Part shown: positions 1-8,243 of the stretch, piece by piece
Layout of the letters: every line of letters begins with the position of its first letter
Position numbering within the stretch: the first letter of the stretch is position 1
Source of the DNA: Flavobacterium sp.
GTDB taxonomy: Bacteria > Bacteroidota > Bacteroidia > Flavobacteriales > Flavobacteriaceae
Direction: 5' to 3'
Assembly: GCA_017995345.1 (NCBI GenBank)
Contig: JAGOJA010000022.1
Location: forward strand, 1-32,765
DNA length: 32,765 bases
The notes under the pieces: model-generated
What the model was told of the DNA's origin: nothing
Database searches by the model: none
What the model saw: the letters and a program-made list of their open reading frames with translations, nothing else
Position numbers and translations under genes: made by a program

Positions 1-129
1 CCCATTGGTCACTGTGTTTATTTTCGTAAATGGTATAATTAATCACGTTTCCTTTTTTTGTAAAAATAGAACTTTAATTTTAAATCTCAATCTTAACAAA
101 TAATAATGTATTTTAAAGATTGTATGTCT

Positions 130-137
130 TAAATTTG
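130..137 (+). promoter_or_regulatory. -7 promoter element TAAATTTG
   Basis: This is an exact match to the Bacteroidota -7 consensus TAnnTTTG, 16 bases before the ATG of the small gene at 154. It implies a very short leader. No convincing -33 TTTG is seen at the usual distance. Confidence 0.55.
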
Positions 138-153
138 CAAAAAAATTACACCC

Positions 154-291
154 ATGAAAGGAATACTGAAAGAGAAAAGTGAAATCGAGAAACTTAAAAA
201 AGAATACCAAACGTTATCAGAACTAAATTTTGAGATCGAAAAGTCTGTTGAAAAAACCGAAGAGTTGATTTTAGAGGAATGTGAATTATAA
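154..291 (+). CDS. small charged protein, possibly Lacal_2735-like
   Basis: This 45-codon frame runs from ATG 154 to TAA 289-291. The product is rich in Lys and Glu and predicted to be largely helical, with a short N-terminal stretch KEKSEIEKLKKEYQ and a second helix rich in Glu. That layout resembles the short Lacal_2735-type proteins of Flavobacteriaceae, which usually have a KKKSEKEKL-like start, but the match is only partial. An exact TAnnTTTG element sits just upstream. The last six bases overlap the 3' end of the convergent BtuF-like gene. No membrane segment or catalytic motif is visible and the function is unknown. The promoter placement and the clean reading frame are the main arguments that it is real. 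Confidence 0.55.
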   Translation: MKGILKEKSEIEKLKKEYQTLSELNFEIEKSVEKTEELILEECEL

Positions 292-1098
292 TTTTTGATG
301 CATTTTTTTAAAATAATCAAACGCTTTTAGTAGCCTGCTTCCATACCAAGAAAACATTTCACCATCAACAAACACCGTTTTTGCATGATTCGTGTGTCTT
401 CCTATCTCAAAAGCATCTTCCTCTTTGAAAGGATAGGGCTCTGAAGAAAGGAGAACTAAATCTGGATCACCTTCTACACGTATTTTTTTGAGTTCGATTT
501 CTGGATACCGTCCGGAAGTCTCCGTATTGTTCTCATAAATGTTTTCAAAATGATTTAGTTTTAGCAATTCATTGATAAAATTATCGGAACCAGCAACCAT
601 AAAAGGATCTTTCCAAATGAAATATGCTACTTTTTTAACGGGTTTATCTTTGATGAAGTTTTTAAAATCGCACATGGCAAAAGCCAATTTGTCGTTCCAT
701 TTCTGAGCTTCGGTTCTACAATTAAAGAGCTGACCAAAATCAGTAATCATTTGCAAATTGTCTTCAATCGTGATAATATCCGTCACCCACACTGGACAAA
801 TTTTACGCAACTCATCTACAATTTCTTGTGTATTTTCCTCTTTATTACAAATGATGATATCTGGTTCTAGCAATTTGATTTTCTCAAAATGCACTTTCTT
901 GGTTCCACCAACTATTTTCTTCCTTGACTTGAAATGATACGGATGCACACAGAACTTGGTAATCCCAATAATTCGGTCTTCTAAGCCTAAGTCATGTAGT
1001 AGTTCCGTTTGGGAAGGAACCAATGAAATAATTCGTTTTGGCGAAGTTTCAAAGGAATGGGTGGTCCCCATTTGATCTGTAAAGATTTTTTGTTTCAA
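286..1098 (-). CDS. BtuF-like helical-backbone metal receptor (cobalamin/siderophore-type binding protein)
   Basis: This 270-residue protein resembles periplasmic binding proteins of the BtuF/FhuD type. The N-terminal part has PKRIISLVPSQTELLHDLGL (residues 20-39), the hallmark start of that fold, followed by GITKFCVHP, a VGGTKKV segment and LEPDIIICNKEEN. The C-terminal lobe contains the VAGSDNFINELL segment. Known relatives capture cobalamin or iron chelates for ABC import. No signal peptide or lipobox is present, so this copy may act in the cytoplasm or have lost its export signal. No permease or ATPase gene lies beside it. The start is the TTG at 1098; the next ATG is at 1071, but family members normally begin with the FTDQMG segment that lies between them, so the TTG is preferred. 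The ligand is not determined. Confidence 0.8.
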   Translation of the reverse strand: MKQKIFTDQMGTTHSFETSPKRIISLVPSQTELLHDLGLEDRIIGITKFCVHPYHFKSRKKIVGGTKKVHFEKIKLLEPDIIICNKEENTQEIVDELRKICPVWVTDIITIEDNLQMITDFGQLFNCRTEAQKWNDKLAFAMCDFKNFIKDKPVKKVAYFIWKDPFMVAGSDNFINELLKLNHFENIYENNTETSGRYPEIELKKIRVEGDPDLVLLSSEPYPFKEEDAFEIGRHTNHAKTVFVDGEMFSWYGSRLLKAFDYFKKMHQKL

Positions 1099-1240
1099 GT
1101 TTAAGATTTAAAAAGTTTAACCACACCCGAGCGACAGTACTGACGAAGTAAAAGGCACAGTGATTCTCACAAAGATCGCAAAGTTTTTATTCAAATTGAG
1201 GCGCAAGCGTAATGAAACTTAATCTCTTACTGGTTCAAAA

Positions 1241-1447
1241 AAAATAAACTACCATGGACTGAAAGCCCATAGTTTTGGTTTAGCAGACTGAAAGTCTGCA
1301 CGGTTATAATAATAAAAATCAACCGCAGATTCACAGATTTAATATAACCTCAAAAAAAAATCTGCGAATCTGCGGTAATTTTTTTTAGAACATGAAAGGG
1401 AAATGCACTAAAGTGCATAGTTTTAAACTATTTCTGTGACCAATAAA
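1241..1447. repeat. multi-hairpin dispersed repeat, copy 1
   Basis: This is one of two nearly identical segments of about 206 bp; the other is at 2517-2722. It holds four hairpins in a row: ATGGACT-GAA-AGCCCAT (one mismatch), GCAGACT-GAA-AGTCTGC, a long stem between ACCGCAGATTCACAGATT and AATCTGCGAATCTGCGGT, and ATGCACT-AA-AGTGCAT followed by ATAGTTT-T-AAACTAT. It is non-coding. The intergene 1099-1536 shows nothing else I can name. Confidence 0.85.
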
Positions 1448-1536
1448 GTTTAAAAGTCTTAACCATTAAGGCATTAAGAAAAATTAAGACAAAATGTTTT
1501 CGTACTATTTTATGGGCAATCCAAAAAACCTAAACT

Positions 1537-2397
1537 TTAAACCTTTTCAAACCTTACACTAATTATTGCTGCCATTTCCTGTTGCATTTTCAGGGCTTCT
1601 TCTCTTGCTTTTTTGGCAAAATCAGTTCCATTTGAAGCATAAATAATTCCTCTGGACGAATTTATTAGTAATCCTACATTGGCACTCATACCGTATTTAC
1701 AAACTTCGGATAAACTGCCACCTTGCGCACCAACTCCAGGAACCAGCAAGAAACTATGTGGAACAATTTTACGGATTTCAGTAAAATATTCCGCTTTAGT
1801 AGCGCCTACCACGTACATTAGGTTTTCGCTGTTTTTCCAGGTTTTAGACGTTTCTAATACTTGTTTGTACAATTCTTTAGCTCCGCTCCGTTCGGCTTCG
1901 CCTCGAGTTCCGTCAATGATTAAGGTTTGAAAATCAAACGCACCTTCATTGGAAGTCAAAGCCAACATAATGGTATGTTTGTTCTCGAAAGCCAAGAACG
2001 GTTCTACCGAATCTTTTCCCATATAAGGAGCAACCGTTACACTATCAAAATTTAAATCTTCAAAAAAAGCTTTGGCATACATCGAAGATGTATTTCCTAT
2101 ATCACCGCGTTTTGCATCTGCAATCGTGAAGATTTCGGGATAGTTTTCGTTGATGTACGCAATTGTTTTCTGCAGTGACATCCAACCTTTTATTCCGTAG
2201 GCTTCATAAAAAGCGGTATTGGGTTTGTAAGAAACGCATAAATCATGTGTAGCGTCAATTATCGCTTTGTTGAACTCAAAAATGGGATCTTCGAATGCTA
2301 AAAGATGTTTTGGAATTTTATTTAAATCGACATCTAAACCTACGCATAGAAACGATTTTTTTTCTTGAATTTGATTGTAAAGTTGTTCTGTAGTCAT
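1537..2397 (-). CDS. pyrF: orotidine 5'-phosphate decarboxylase (type 2)
   Basis: The enzyme decarboxylates OMP to UMP, the last step of de novo pyrimidine synthesis, in the cytoplasm. The 286-residue product has [10 protein letters not shown] near residue 17, [11 protein letters not shown] at 58-68, and the signature [10 protein letters not shown] at 94-103 with the catalytic Lys96. It is followed by [15 protein letters not shown]. The length fits the longer PyrF subfamily 2 (about 270-290 residues) rather than the 230-residue E. coli form. ATG 2397 is preceded by a -7 element at 2417-2424. The gene stands alone between two direct copies of a 206-bp hairpin repeat. The identification is secure. 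Confidence 0.96.
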   Translation of the reverse strand: MTTEQLYNQIQEKKSFLCVGLDVDLNKIPKHLLAFEDPIFEFNKAIIDATHDLCVSYKPNTAFYEAYGIKGWMSLQKTIAYINENYPEIFTIADAKRGDIGNTSSMYAKAFFEDLNFDSVTVAPYMGKDSVEPFLAFENKHTIMLALTSNEGAFDFQTLIIDGTRGEAERSGAKELYKQVLETSKTWKNSENLMYVVGATKAEYFTEIRKIVPHSFLLVPGVGAQGGSLSEVCKYGMSANVGLLINSSRGIIYASNGTDFAKKAREEALKMQQEMAAIISVRFEKV

Positions 2398-2416
2398 TTG
2401 TAGTTGGGTTGTGTGG

Positions 2417-2424
2417 CAAATTTA
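2417..2424 (-). promoter_or_regulatory. -7 promoter element of pyrF (TAAATTTG)
   Basis: Read on the minus strand this is TAAATTTG, an exact TAnnTTTG, about 20 bases before the pyrF ATG. It implies a leader of around 10 bases. Confidence 0.55.
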
Positions 2425-2516
2425 CAAACTAGAATTCAATTAATTTCGAAATATCTACGATTACTCCAAAATTGTATTTCTCAGGCAATAGTACCAATTC
2501 AATAACTGGCTTTCGT

Positions 2517-2722
2517 AAAATAAATCACCATGGACTGAAAGTCCATAGTTTTGGTTTAGCAGACTGAAAGTCTCCACGGTTATAATAATAAAAATCAACC
2601 GCAGATTCACAGATTTATTATAATCTAAAAAAAAATCTGCGAATCTGCGGTAAAATTTTTTAGAACCTGAAAGGGAAATGCACTAAAGTGCATAGTTTTA
2701 AACTATTTCTGTGACCAATAAA
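2517..2722. repeat. multi-hairpin dispersed repeat, copy 2
   Basis: This is the second copy of the repeat at 1241-1447, in the same orientation. Here the first hairpin is perfect (ATGGACT-GAA-AGTCCAT), while the second has a mismatch (GCAGACT-GAA-AGTCTCC). The copies have diverged at single bases in the arms but keep the overall fold. This copy ends where the terminator of the OmpA-family gene begins. Confidence 0.85.
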
Positions 2723-2746
2723 AAATGAGGCCTTTTCAGACCTCAT
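2719..2746 (-). terminator. rho-independent terminator of the OmpA-family gene
   Basis: On the minus strand the stem ATGAGGTCT / AGGCCTCAT (one mismatch, 4-base loop) is followed by six T. It lies about 30 bases after the stop at 2776. Confidence 0.75.
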
Positions 2747-2775
2747 CCTAATTTAAAAAAAAAATAGTGTACTAA

Positions 2776-4803
2776 TTATTTAGCAAGCAAAATTTCGACT
2801 CTTCGGTTTTGAGCTCTACCTGCTTCGGTTTTGTTAGACGCAATGGGTTTTTCAATTCCGTATCCTTCAGATGAAAGTCTATCGGCATTAATACCATTCG
2901 CAACCAGATACTCTTTTACTGCCGCAGCTCTGTCTTTAGATAATTGTAAATTTTTAACTACTGAACCTGTACTATCTGTATATCCTTCCAATACGAAGTT
3001 AGCAGTGCTAAAGTTGTTCATTACTTTTACAATTTCTTCTAATTTAAGATTAGATTCTGGTCTAATAGTTGCTTTCCCTGAGTTAAACAATATCGCTTTA
3101 GAGAAGTTATTTAATTCTTTAATTACCTCTGCTGTAACTTCAGGACAACCATTATTTGCTGCTGTACCTTTTACAGTTGGACATTTATCATCTTTATCAG
3201 CAATTCCATCACCATCAGTATCTGGCCACGGACAACCATTATTTTCTTTAGGTCCAGCCACTGTTGGACATTTGTCATCTTTATCAGCGAGCCCGTCACC
3301 ATCAGTATCTGACCACGGACAACCCTTATTTTCTTTAGGTCCAGCCACATCTACACAAGCATCGTCTTTATCTGCAACACCATCACCGTCAGTATCAAGT
3401 ACAGTTTCAGCTACTGCTGCATTCTCTACTTCGTTATCCACCGCAACAGCTGTCTTTTTTTTTTGATAAACAGGGATTTTAAATCCTAAATGAAAATCAA
3501 CCGCTCTTGAATTATTCGAAATTAAATTAGTCACAGCAGAACCCGATCCAATAAAGAAAATACCGGTACGTAAACCAACACCTACTTGTGCTTGCTTATT
3601 GTAGTCCATGTAGGAAACTGGGACATAAAAACTAAACCATCTAGACTCAAAACGAGGAGTAATACTTACGCGATCAGCAATACTATTTTGGTTTAATTTA
3701 TTTTTATCCACAACACTAAAATCGCCATTAAAGTTCAAATAAAACTTATTGTGAATATTCCAGTCTACATCAGCATGCACAGCAGTAGGCAAATACGATT
3801 TCACCGTTCCATTAACAACCGTTGCAGCATAATTATCTTTCAAAAGTTGATCAAAATCATCTGCATTATCAACATCAGCCTCTGTAATCGTTTTATTTAA
3901 ATCATAAGTGTTTCGAATTCCTTTATCATAATTCATGCTTCCTATATCAGTAACTGATAATCCAAAACGTACTTTGTATTTATTTGCGTATTTTAAATTA
4001 TTGATGTCTGTTCTTGAAGCATCATAATCAGGTCTCCATTCGTACACTAAACCTAAATCAAAGCCATATCCTTTTGATTGGCTATCGATTTCAACCGTAC
4101 TGTTAGTTGCAAAATCTTGACTAGAACCATATAGAGCAGTTCCTGTACTTGTATATTGACTGTTTTGTGGAATTACAGTGTTTTCTACATATTTCAATTG
4201 CACTCCATTAGCTTGAAAATGATAGTTAGCCACTCCTTGCAAATATTTAGCAGTAAATCCACCTTTTACAAAGTGAGTTCCTTTTTGATACAATACCGCT
4301 GCGTAAGAAAGACCTAACTCTCCCCATGAATTCCCAACTGCATTTGGACTTCCTATACTGTAATCAAAATCATTTGTATTGTCTTTAGCCAATTCATCAA
4401 TAACATTCCCATTTACATTTAAAATATTAACAGTAGCTCTTGCTCTTGTAAAAACAGCTATCGAATGCTTTGGAGCAATATTAAACATAAAAGACGGCCC
4501 CATAAAGTCCGTATTTAACACTGCATTATTACTCAAAGCCAATGATTTTTGAGCTTGTGTCTCAAAGTCGTATCCGCTTTTAAAAGCATCAAACAAATTC
4601 ACACCATACGCATCATTCGTAGCCAATGTGCTAATAGAAAACAAATTAATATCTGTTTTGAAACGAGAATCAACAATAGAGGCTGGGTTAAACAACACAC
4701 TTTGAACTCCCGCATAATTATCATGGACATACCCAAGATAAGACTGTGCATTTGCCGAAACAAAACTTGCAAAAACAAGTAGTACTAAAACTCTCTTTTT
4801 CAT
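2776..4803 (-). CDS. outer-membrane protein: DUF5723 barrel, TSP3 repeats, OmpA domain
   Basis: This 675-residue protein has a signal peptide (residues 1-19, cleavage near ANAQS). A long beta-rich region follows (about 20-450) that resembles DUF5723 proteins, starting with the [20 protein letters not shown] segment split across two turns. Three thrombospondin type 3 repeats with DTDGDGxADKDD calcium-binding loops occupy about 468-554. The C-terminal OmpA peptidoglycan-binding domain (about 555-675) shows LEGYTDSTG and the [11 protein letters not shown] end. The expected role is an outer-membrane barrel tethered to the cell wall through a Ca-binding stalk. It has its own -7 element (4859-4866) and a terminator (2719-2746), so it is probably monocistronic. 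A second DUF5723 protein without OmpA is encoded at 30719-32113. The OmpA and TSP3 assignments are firm; the DUF5723 label is from memory of the family. Confidence 0.9.
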   Translation of the reverse strand: MKKRVLVLLVFASFVSANAQSYLGYVHDNYAGVQSVLFNPASIVDSRFKTDINLFSISTLATNDAYGVNLFDAFKSGYDFETQAQKSLALSNNAVLNTDFMGPSFMFNIAPKHSIAVFTRARATVNILNVNGNVIDELAKDNTNDFDYSIGSPNAVGNSWGELGLSYAAVLYQKGTHFVKGGFTAKYLQGVANYHFQANGVQLKYVENTVIPQNSQYTSTGTALYGSSQDFATNSTVEIDSQSKGYGFDLGLVYEWRPDYDASRTDINNLKYANKYKVRFGLSVTDIGSMNYDKGIRNTYDLNKTITEADVDNADDFDQLLKDNYAATVVNGTVKSYLPTAVHADVDWNIHNKFYLNFNGDFSVVDKNKLNQNSIADRVSITPRFESRWFSFYVPVSYMDYNKQAQVGVGLRTGIFFIGSGSAVTNLISNNSRAVDFHLGFKIPVYQKKKTAVAVDNEVENAAVAETVLDTDGDGVADKDDACVDVAGPKENKGCPWSDTDGDGLADKDDKCPTVAGPKENNGCPWPDTDGDGIADKDDKCPTVKGTAANNGCPEVTAEVIKELNNFSKAILFNSGKATIRPESNLKLEEIVKVMNNFSTANFVLEGYTDSTGSVVKNLQLSKDRAAAVKEYLVANGINADRLSSEGYGIEKPIASNKTEAGRAQNRRVEILLAK

Positions 4804-4858
4804 AAATTAATCTAATTAAACGTTTTACTATTAAACTGAAATAGTTTTAAAATTGCTG

Positions 4859-4866
4859 CAAAAGTA
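4859..4866 (-). promoter_or_regulatory. -7 promoter element TACTTTTG
   Basis: This is an exact TAnnTTTG on the minus strand, about 56 bases before the ATG of the OmpA-family gene. Confidence 0.5.
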
Positions 4867-4926
4867 GAGTTTTTATTTACAAATACTTTCTTAAATTTTA
4901 TTTTATATCATCTTAAAAACAATTAA

Positions 4927-4962
4927 ATAAAAAATGCCACACTAAATAATTTAGTATGGCAT
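4927..4962 (-). terminator. rho-independent terminator of prfA
   Basis: This 13-bp stem with one mismatch (ATGCCATACTAAA / TTTAGTGTGGCAT, loop of three) is followed on the minus strand by TTTTTTATTT. It lies about 55 bases after the prfA stop. Confidence 0.8.
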
Positions 4963-5016
4963 CAGTATTCTATTTTCTTTATTATAAAGTTTATGCGCTA
5001 AACTCACACGATTTTT

Positions 5017-6093
5017 TTAGAAAACTTCGCTGGCTTCTTTCAGTTTTTCCATGTTGTTGACTAAGGCTAGCTCATCAACAATTTTCTGAATATCACCATT
5101 CATGATATTTCCTAAATCGTATAATGTCAATCCTACGCGGTGATCTGTTACCCGACCTTGAGCGTAATTATAGGTACGAATTTTTGCAGAACGGTCACCA
5201 GAACTTACCTGTGACGTACGTTTTGTAGCATCGTCAGCTTGTTTTTTGGCTAATTCCTGTTCGTACAAACGGGAACGTAAAACACCAAAAGCTTTATCTT
5301 TATTTTTATGTTGCGATTTTTGATCCTGACATTGCGCCACCAATCCGGTTGGAATGTGGGTCAAACGCACCGCTGATTTAGTCGTATTTACGGATTGTCC
5401 ACCTGGTCCTGACGAACAAAAGAAATCGACACGTACATCATTCATATCAATATGCACATCAAATTCCTCAGCTTCTGGCAATACCATAACCGTTGCTGCT
5501 GATGTGTGTACACGTCCTTGCGTTTCAGTTTGTGGTACACGTTGCACACGGTGAACACCAGCTTCAAACTTCAAGGTTCCGTAAACATCCTCACCCGTAA
5601 CTTCAAAAATCACCTCTTTGAATCCGCCCGAAGTACCTTCATTCATATCTACAACCGAAGTTCTCCAACCTCTGTTTTCACAATATTTTGTGTACATACG
5701 AAACAAATCCCCTGCAAAAATACTCGCTTCATCACCACCCGTTCCAGCACGAATTTCGACCATGACATTTTTAGCATCTTCGGGATCTTTAGGAATCAAC
5801 ATAAATTTGATTTCATCCTCCAGTACCGGCAATCTTTCTTTGGCTTCTTCCAGTTGCATTTTGGCCATTTCGGTCATATCTGCATCACTGTTATCCTCTA
5901 TTATTTCGTTTGCTTCGTCAATATTCGCCATGATATTCACATATTCATCACGCTTTTCGGCCAAAGCTTTTAAACTTTTGTACTCTTGATTCAATTGCAC
6001 ATAACGCTTCTGATCCGAGATTACATCCGGCTGAATAATCAAATCCGAAATCTCATCAAAACGTTGTTTTACTATTTGAAGTCTATCTAACAT
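5017..6093 (-). CDS. prfA: peptide chain release factor 1
   Basis: RF1 recognises UAA and UAG in the ribosomal A site and triggers peptide release. With the ATG at 6093 the protein has 358 residues, the usual RF1 length. It shows the PxT codon-reading motif as PQT at 187-189 (in [10 protein letters not shown]) and the catalytic GGQ at 231-233 (in [10 protein letters not shown]). The frame is open up to a TTG at 6120, but that TTG falls inside the -7 element 6118-6125, so the longer form cannot be made from that promoter. A terminator follows at 4927-4962. The identification is secure. Confidence 0.96.
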   Translation of the reverse strand: MLDRLQIVKQRFDEISDLIIQPDVISDQKRYVQLNQEYKSLKALAEKRDEYVNIMANIDEANEIIEDNSDADMTEMAKMQLEEAKERLPVLEDEIKFMLIPKDPEDAKNVMVEIRAGTGGDEASIFAGDLFRMYTKYCENRGWRTSVVDMNEGTSGGFKEVIFEVTGEDVYGTLKFEAGVHRVQRVPQTETQGRVHTSAATVMVLPEAEEFDVHIDMNDVRVDFFCSSGPGGQSVNTTKSAVRLTHIPTGLVAQCQDQKSQHKNKDKAFGVLRSRLYEQELAKKQADDATKRTSQVSSGDRSAKIRTYNYAQGRVTDHRVGLTLYDLGNIMNGDIQKIVDELALVNNMEKLKEASEVF

Positions 6094-6117
6094 ATACTTA
6101 ATCCTTTTATTGGAGTG

Positions 6118-6125
6118 CAAAAATA
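6118..6125 (-). promoter_or_regulatory. -7 promoter element of prfA (TATTTTTG)
   Basis: This exact TAnnTTTG on the minus strand lies 25 bases before ATG 6093. It decides the start choice for prfA. Confidence 0.55.
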
Positions 6126-6180
6126 CAAAATTTTTGTTTAAAGTATAATGTTTAAAGTTCCAAGTTTTTTTAGGAGCTAT

Positions 6181-6252
6181 TTCCTGCTATTCGCTCTATC
6201 TTTTCCTTGCTGGCAGCAGCAAGGAAAAGGATGCCGCTACTATCAGGGCTAG
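6181..6252. repeat. dispersed palindromic element, copy 1
   Basis: The core is a perfect 13-bp hairpin, CTTTTCCTTGCTG (6200-6212), loop GCAG, CAGCAAGGAAAAG (6217-6229). Flanks read TTCGCTCTAT on the left and GGATGCCGCT...TATCAGGGCTA on the right. A diverged copy in the opposite orientation is at 18343-18412: flanks are shared, the hairpin core differs. Confidence 0.7.
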
Positions 6253-6330
6253 AGATTTTGTGCTAAAAAGTATGTTTTAAAATTTTTCTCCAAATTTAAA
6301 AAAGAATACTATTTTGTAAGAAAAATTTAA

Positions 6331-6412
6331 TATATTTGAAAACAAATATTGTGTGATGGCTATCACACATACCCACCCATAATCGGGTGACTTTGTGTGA
6401 CTTTGTCACACA
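6331..6412 (+). promoter_or_regulatory. promoter and triple-hairpin leader of the UDG-like gene
   Basis: TATATTTG (6331-6338) is an exact -7 element. Downstream are three short hairpins: TGTGTGAT-ggct-ATCACACA (6350-6369), CACCC-N6-GGGTG (6374-6389) and TGTGTGA-N5-TCACACA (6394-6412). The first and third share arm sequences, so the outer arms could also pair with each other. Confidence 0.5.
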
Positions 6413-6421
6413 TATAAACGA

Positions 6422-6431
6422 GTTAGCGGTT
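6422..6431 (+). repeat. left arm of a 10-bp inverted repeat bracketing the UDG-like gene
   Basis: GTTAGCGGTT here is the exact reverse complement of AACCGCTAAC at 7169-7178. The two enclose the gene at 6488-7165 in a unit of 757 bp. Confidence 0.7.
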
Positions 6432-6487
6432 ATTTTTGGAAATCGCAGTGAAATCAACACTTTCAAAGAAATAATGAAATTTGAAAA

Positions 6488-7165
6488 ATGGAAAAATCTC
6501 TATTCGAAAAGCATCCGTCACAATCACTAAATGAACTTTATTCTAAAAGGAATTACCAAGGAGCAAATCCTGTGGAAGCGCAAGTTTTATTTGTAGGACG
6601 AGATCCAAATTGGGCATTTGACATAGAAACTAAAGAAATGTTTAATTACGTCTCTGAATATTTAACTGACGGAGTAACTTTTTGGGAAACTTACCATATT
6701 CATCATCCTTTTTTATTACCAAATTATAAAGGAGACGGAAAACGCTATCATAAAATTTTCTCTAAACTAAATGTTGAAAGTAGTTTGGCAAGCAAAATTT
6801 CATTTGTTGAACTTATTGGATTTCCAACTACTGGAATGGCAAAAACGAATAACAAAAGCTTTTTAGAATATTTAATTTCCACAGAAAATAGAAAGCACTT
6901 AATAGAATTGGATAAGCTATTAAATGACTTTGAAAAAACAATATTCATAGCTTGGGGTTTACTTGAAGATTTTAAATATTTAAATAGAGAAACTGGATTA
7001 TTCAGAAAATTAGCAGAAATAGACAAAAGCGGAATGAATATCAGCGAATTAAATCAGCACGAAAACATTTATATTCATAGACATTTTTCTGATGCAATTA
7101 GTAATGCAACACTTGAAAAAATGAAAACAGAAATAAAACGGAATATAAAACGGAATATAAAATAA
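6488..7165 (+). CDS. hypothetical protein, possibly of the uracil-DNA glycosylase superfamily
   Basis: The 225-residue protein has no signal peptide or membrane segment. The segment VLFVGRDPNWA (33-43) resembles the GxDP motif of uracil-DNA glycosylases. FVELIGFPTTG (106-116), TIFIAWG (151-157) and the late HRHFSDA segment (197-203) fall in the order expected for that fold, the last one at the place of the HPS loop. I infer the superfamily from this pattern; catalytic activity is not established because the usual water-activating residue is not obvious. The C-terminus is a short duplicated tail, IKRN repeated. The gene lies between perfect 10-bp inverted repeats and begins the accessory island, so it may be a mobile or defence-related gene. 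Confidence 0.6.
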   Translation: MEKSLFEKHPSQSLNELYSKRNYQGANPVEAQVLFVGRDPNWAFDIETKEMFNYVSEYLTDGVTFWETYHIHHPFLLPNYKGDGKRYHKIFSKLNVESSLASKISFVELIGFPTTGMAKTNNKSFLEYLISTENRKHLIELDKLLNDFEKTIFIAWGLLEDFKYLNRETGLFRKLAEIDKSGMNISELNQHENIYIHRHFSDAISNATLEKMKTEIKRNIKRNIK

Positions 7166-7169
7166 AACA

Positions 7170-7309
7170 ACCGCTAACAGCTAGGGATTCGTTGGGTGCG
7201 AAGCACCAACAATGAAGCACGTGTTGAACGGAACCAGTTACTGGCAGGAACTATGCACTTATCGTAAAGTTTTGAAAGGGAATGTCAAGAGGATTTAAAG
7301 TTCTCTTTT
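7170..7309 (+). repeat. downstream boundary segment, copy A
   Basis: CCGCTAACAGCTAGGGATT begins the segment. It includes a GTGC-GAA-GCAC hairpin and ends in a terminator-like stem AAGAGGA / TTCTCTT plus T-run at 7287-7309. Copy E at 16191-16383 has the same order: GCCAACAACTAGAGATT, a GCAC/AACA block, GGCGGAACC, and AAGAGGATTTAG with T-run. Confidence 0.55.
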
Positions 7310-7547
7310 ATTGTGTGGTTAAAGCAAGATGGTTTTTGCGTGTTTTCCTTCACTTTTGAGCACAACTTGCCCTACCCATAAATGGGAGGTTTTAATTCGC
7401 GTCATGTCTTGGAATCACTTGCTGTTTTTGTAGTTCCTATAGTGCCGGTGAGGACTTGTTTTTGGCTTTTATAATCCCTTGAATTTCTTTTATTTCCTGT
7501 GTTTTGTTCTTGAAATACCGTACTGTATTTTATTTTTATAACCACAA

Positions 7548-7635
7548 AGCGACTTTTGCAAAAAGAATTATAATTGTAGTTTAAATCAAATACATTTACG
7601 CTATAATTAACCCATTAGTGTTCGTTTATAGGTTA
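7548..7635 (+). repeat. conserved upstream leader, copy A (before DUF2200 gene)
   Basis: It starts AGCGACTTTT, then AATTGTAGTTTAAATC, then TACATTTAC and GTTCGTTT. It aligns through its whole length with 12880-12965. The TACATTTAC block looks like a -7 element variant. Confidence 0.65.
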
Positions 7636-7758
7636 ATAGACCCCAGTACTAACGAGAGCGTCTCGCTCGTGAATACCAAACAAATTAGTCACAGTTGAAA
7701 TACTAGATAAGATTGCTTCGTTCCTCGTAATGGCTCCATTGTTGTTGTTTTTTTTTAG

Positions 7759-7766
7759 TAAATTTG
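7759..7766 (+). promoter_or_regulatory. -7 promoter element TAAATTTG
   Basis: This exact TAnnTTTG lies 19 bases before ATG 7786 and is the best promoter for the DUF2200 gene. Confidence 0.55.
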
Positions 7767-7785
7767 ATTTTAAGAAAATCCTGCT

Positions 7786-8157
7786 ATGAACAACACAAAA
7801 AATCACGACGAGCGTATTGCAAAAATGACATTCGCCTCCGTATATCCACATTACGTCACAAAAGTGGAGAAGAAAAACAGAACAATAGAGGAATTACATC
7901 AAGTGATCAGTTGGCTAACGGGTTATGATGAAAAAAAACTGCAAGAACTGATTGAAGAAAAAGTGACTTTTGAGGAATTTTTTCAAAAAGCGACATTGAA
8001 TCCTAATGCGCACCTAATTACTGGAGTAATATGCGGTTATAGGATCGAAGAAATCGAAAATACACTAACGCAGCAAGTCCGATTTTTAGACAAATTGGTG
8101 GATGAATTGGCCAAAGGACGTAAAATGGAAAAAATCTTGCGAACTGCTTCGCACTAA
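7786..8157 (+). CDS. DUF2200 family protein
   Basis: This small cytoplasmic protein of 123 residues has the segments [17 protein letters not shown] (14-30), a central [27 protein letters not shown] and the [15 protein letters not shown] block. It ends with the conserved [19 protein letters not shown]. This matches DUF2200 proteins along their length, so the gene is intact. Function is unknown in the family. It is preceded by a -7 element and by a leader segment also found before the membrane protein at 13017. The minus-strand transposase relic 8244-8557 follows it. Confidence 0.85.
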   Translation: MNNTKNHDERIAKMTFASVYPHYVTKVEKKNRTIEELHQVISWLTGYDEKKLQELIEEKVTFEEFFQKATLNPNAHLITGVICGYRIEEIENTLTQQVRFLDKLVDELAKGRKMEKILRTASH

Positions 8158-8243
8158 CTCCTATTACTATTAGATTGAAGCAATCTAAAAATTAAAGCAA
8201 CTGTCCAGTAAAAGTGGTGCTGCAACTCATAGCGATTTACTTC

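Larger units (their letters stand above)
7166..7785. other. 620-bp spacer with boundary repeats and coding debris
   Basis: It contains, in order: the right arm AACCGCTAAC (7169-7178); a boundary segment (7170-7309) related to 16191-16383; a minus-strand frame 7295-7405 with one internal TAA that looks like debris of a coding region (segment MTRIKTSHLWVGQVVLKSEG); a leader segment (7548-7635) related to 12880-12965; a GAGCG-TCT-CGCTC hairpin near 7650; and TTGCTTCGTTCCT (7713-7725), repeated at 17498-17510. Confidence 0.6.

Noticed and set aside
1241-2722. CRISPR array
   Set aside because: There are only two copies, each about 206 bp and 1.3 kb apart, with a core gene between; there are no short regular repeats with unique spacers.
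2831-3466. A 211-codon frame on the plus strand opposite the OmpA-family gene
   Set aside because: It is a shadow of the repetitive TSP3 coding sequence; its low-complexity Ser/Pro/Leu content mirrors the DTDGDG repeats on the other strand.
5506-5989. Plus-strand frames of 123-155 codons opposite prfA
   Set aside because: They lie wholly within prfA, have no promoter and no recognisable domain.
7633-7851. Minus-strand 72-codon frame
   Set aside because: It overlaps the promoter and start of the DUF2200 gene, has low-complexity Asn runs and no family resemblance.
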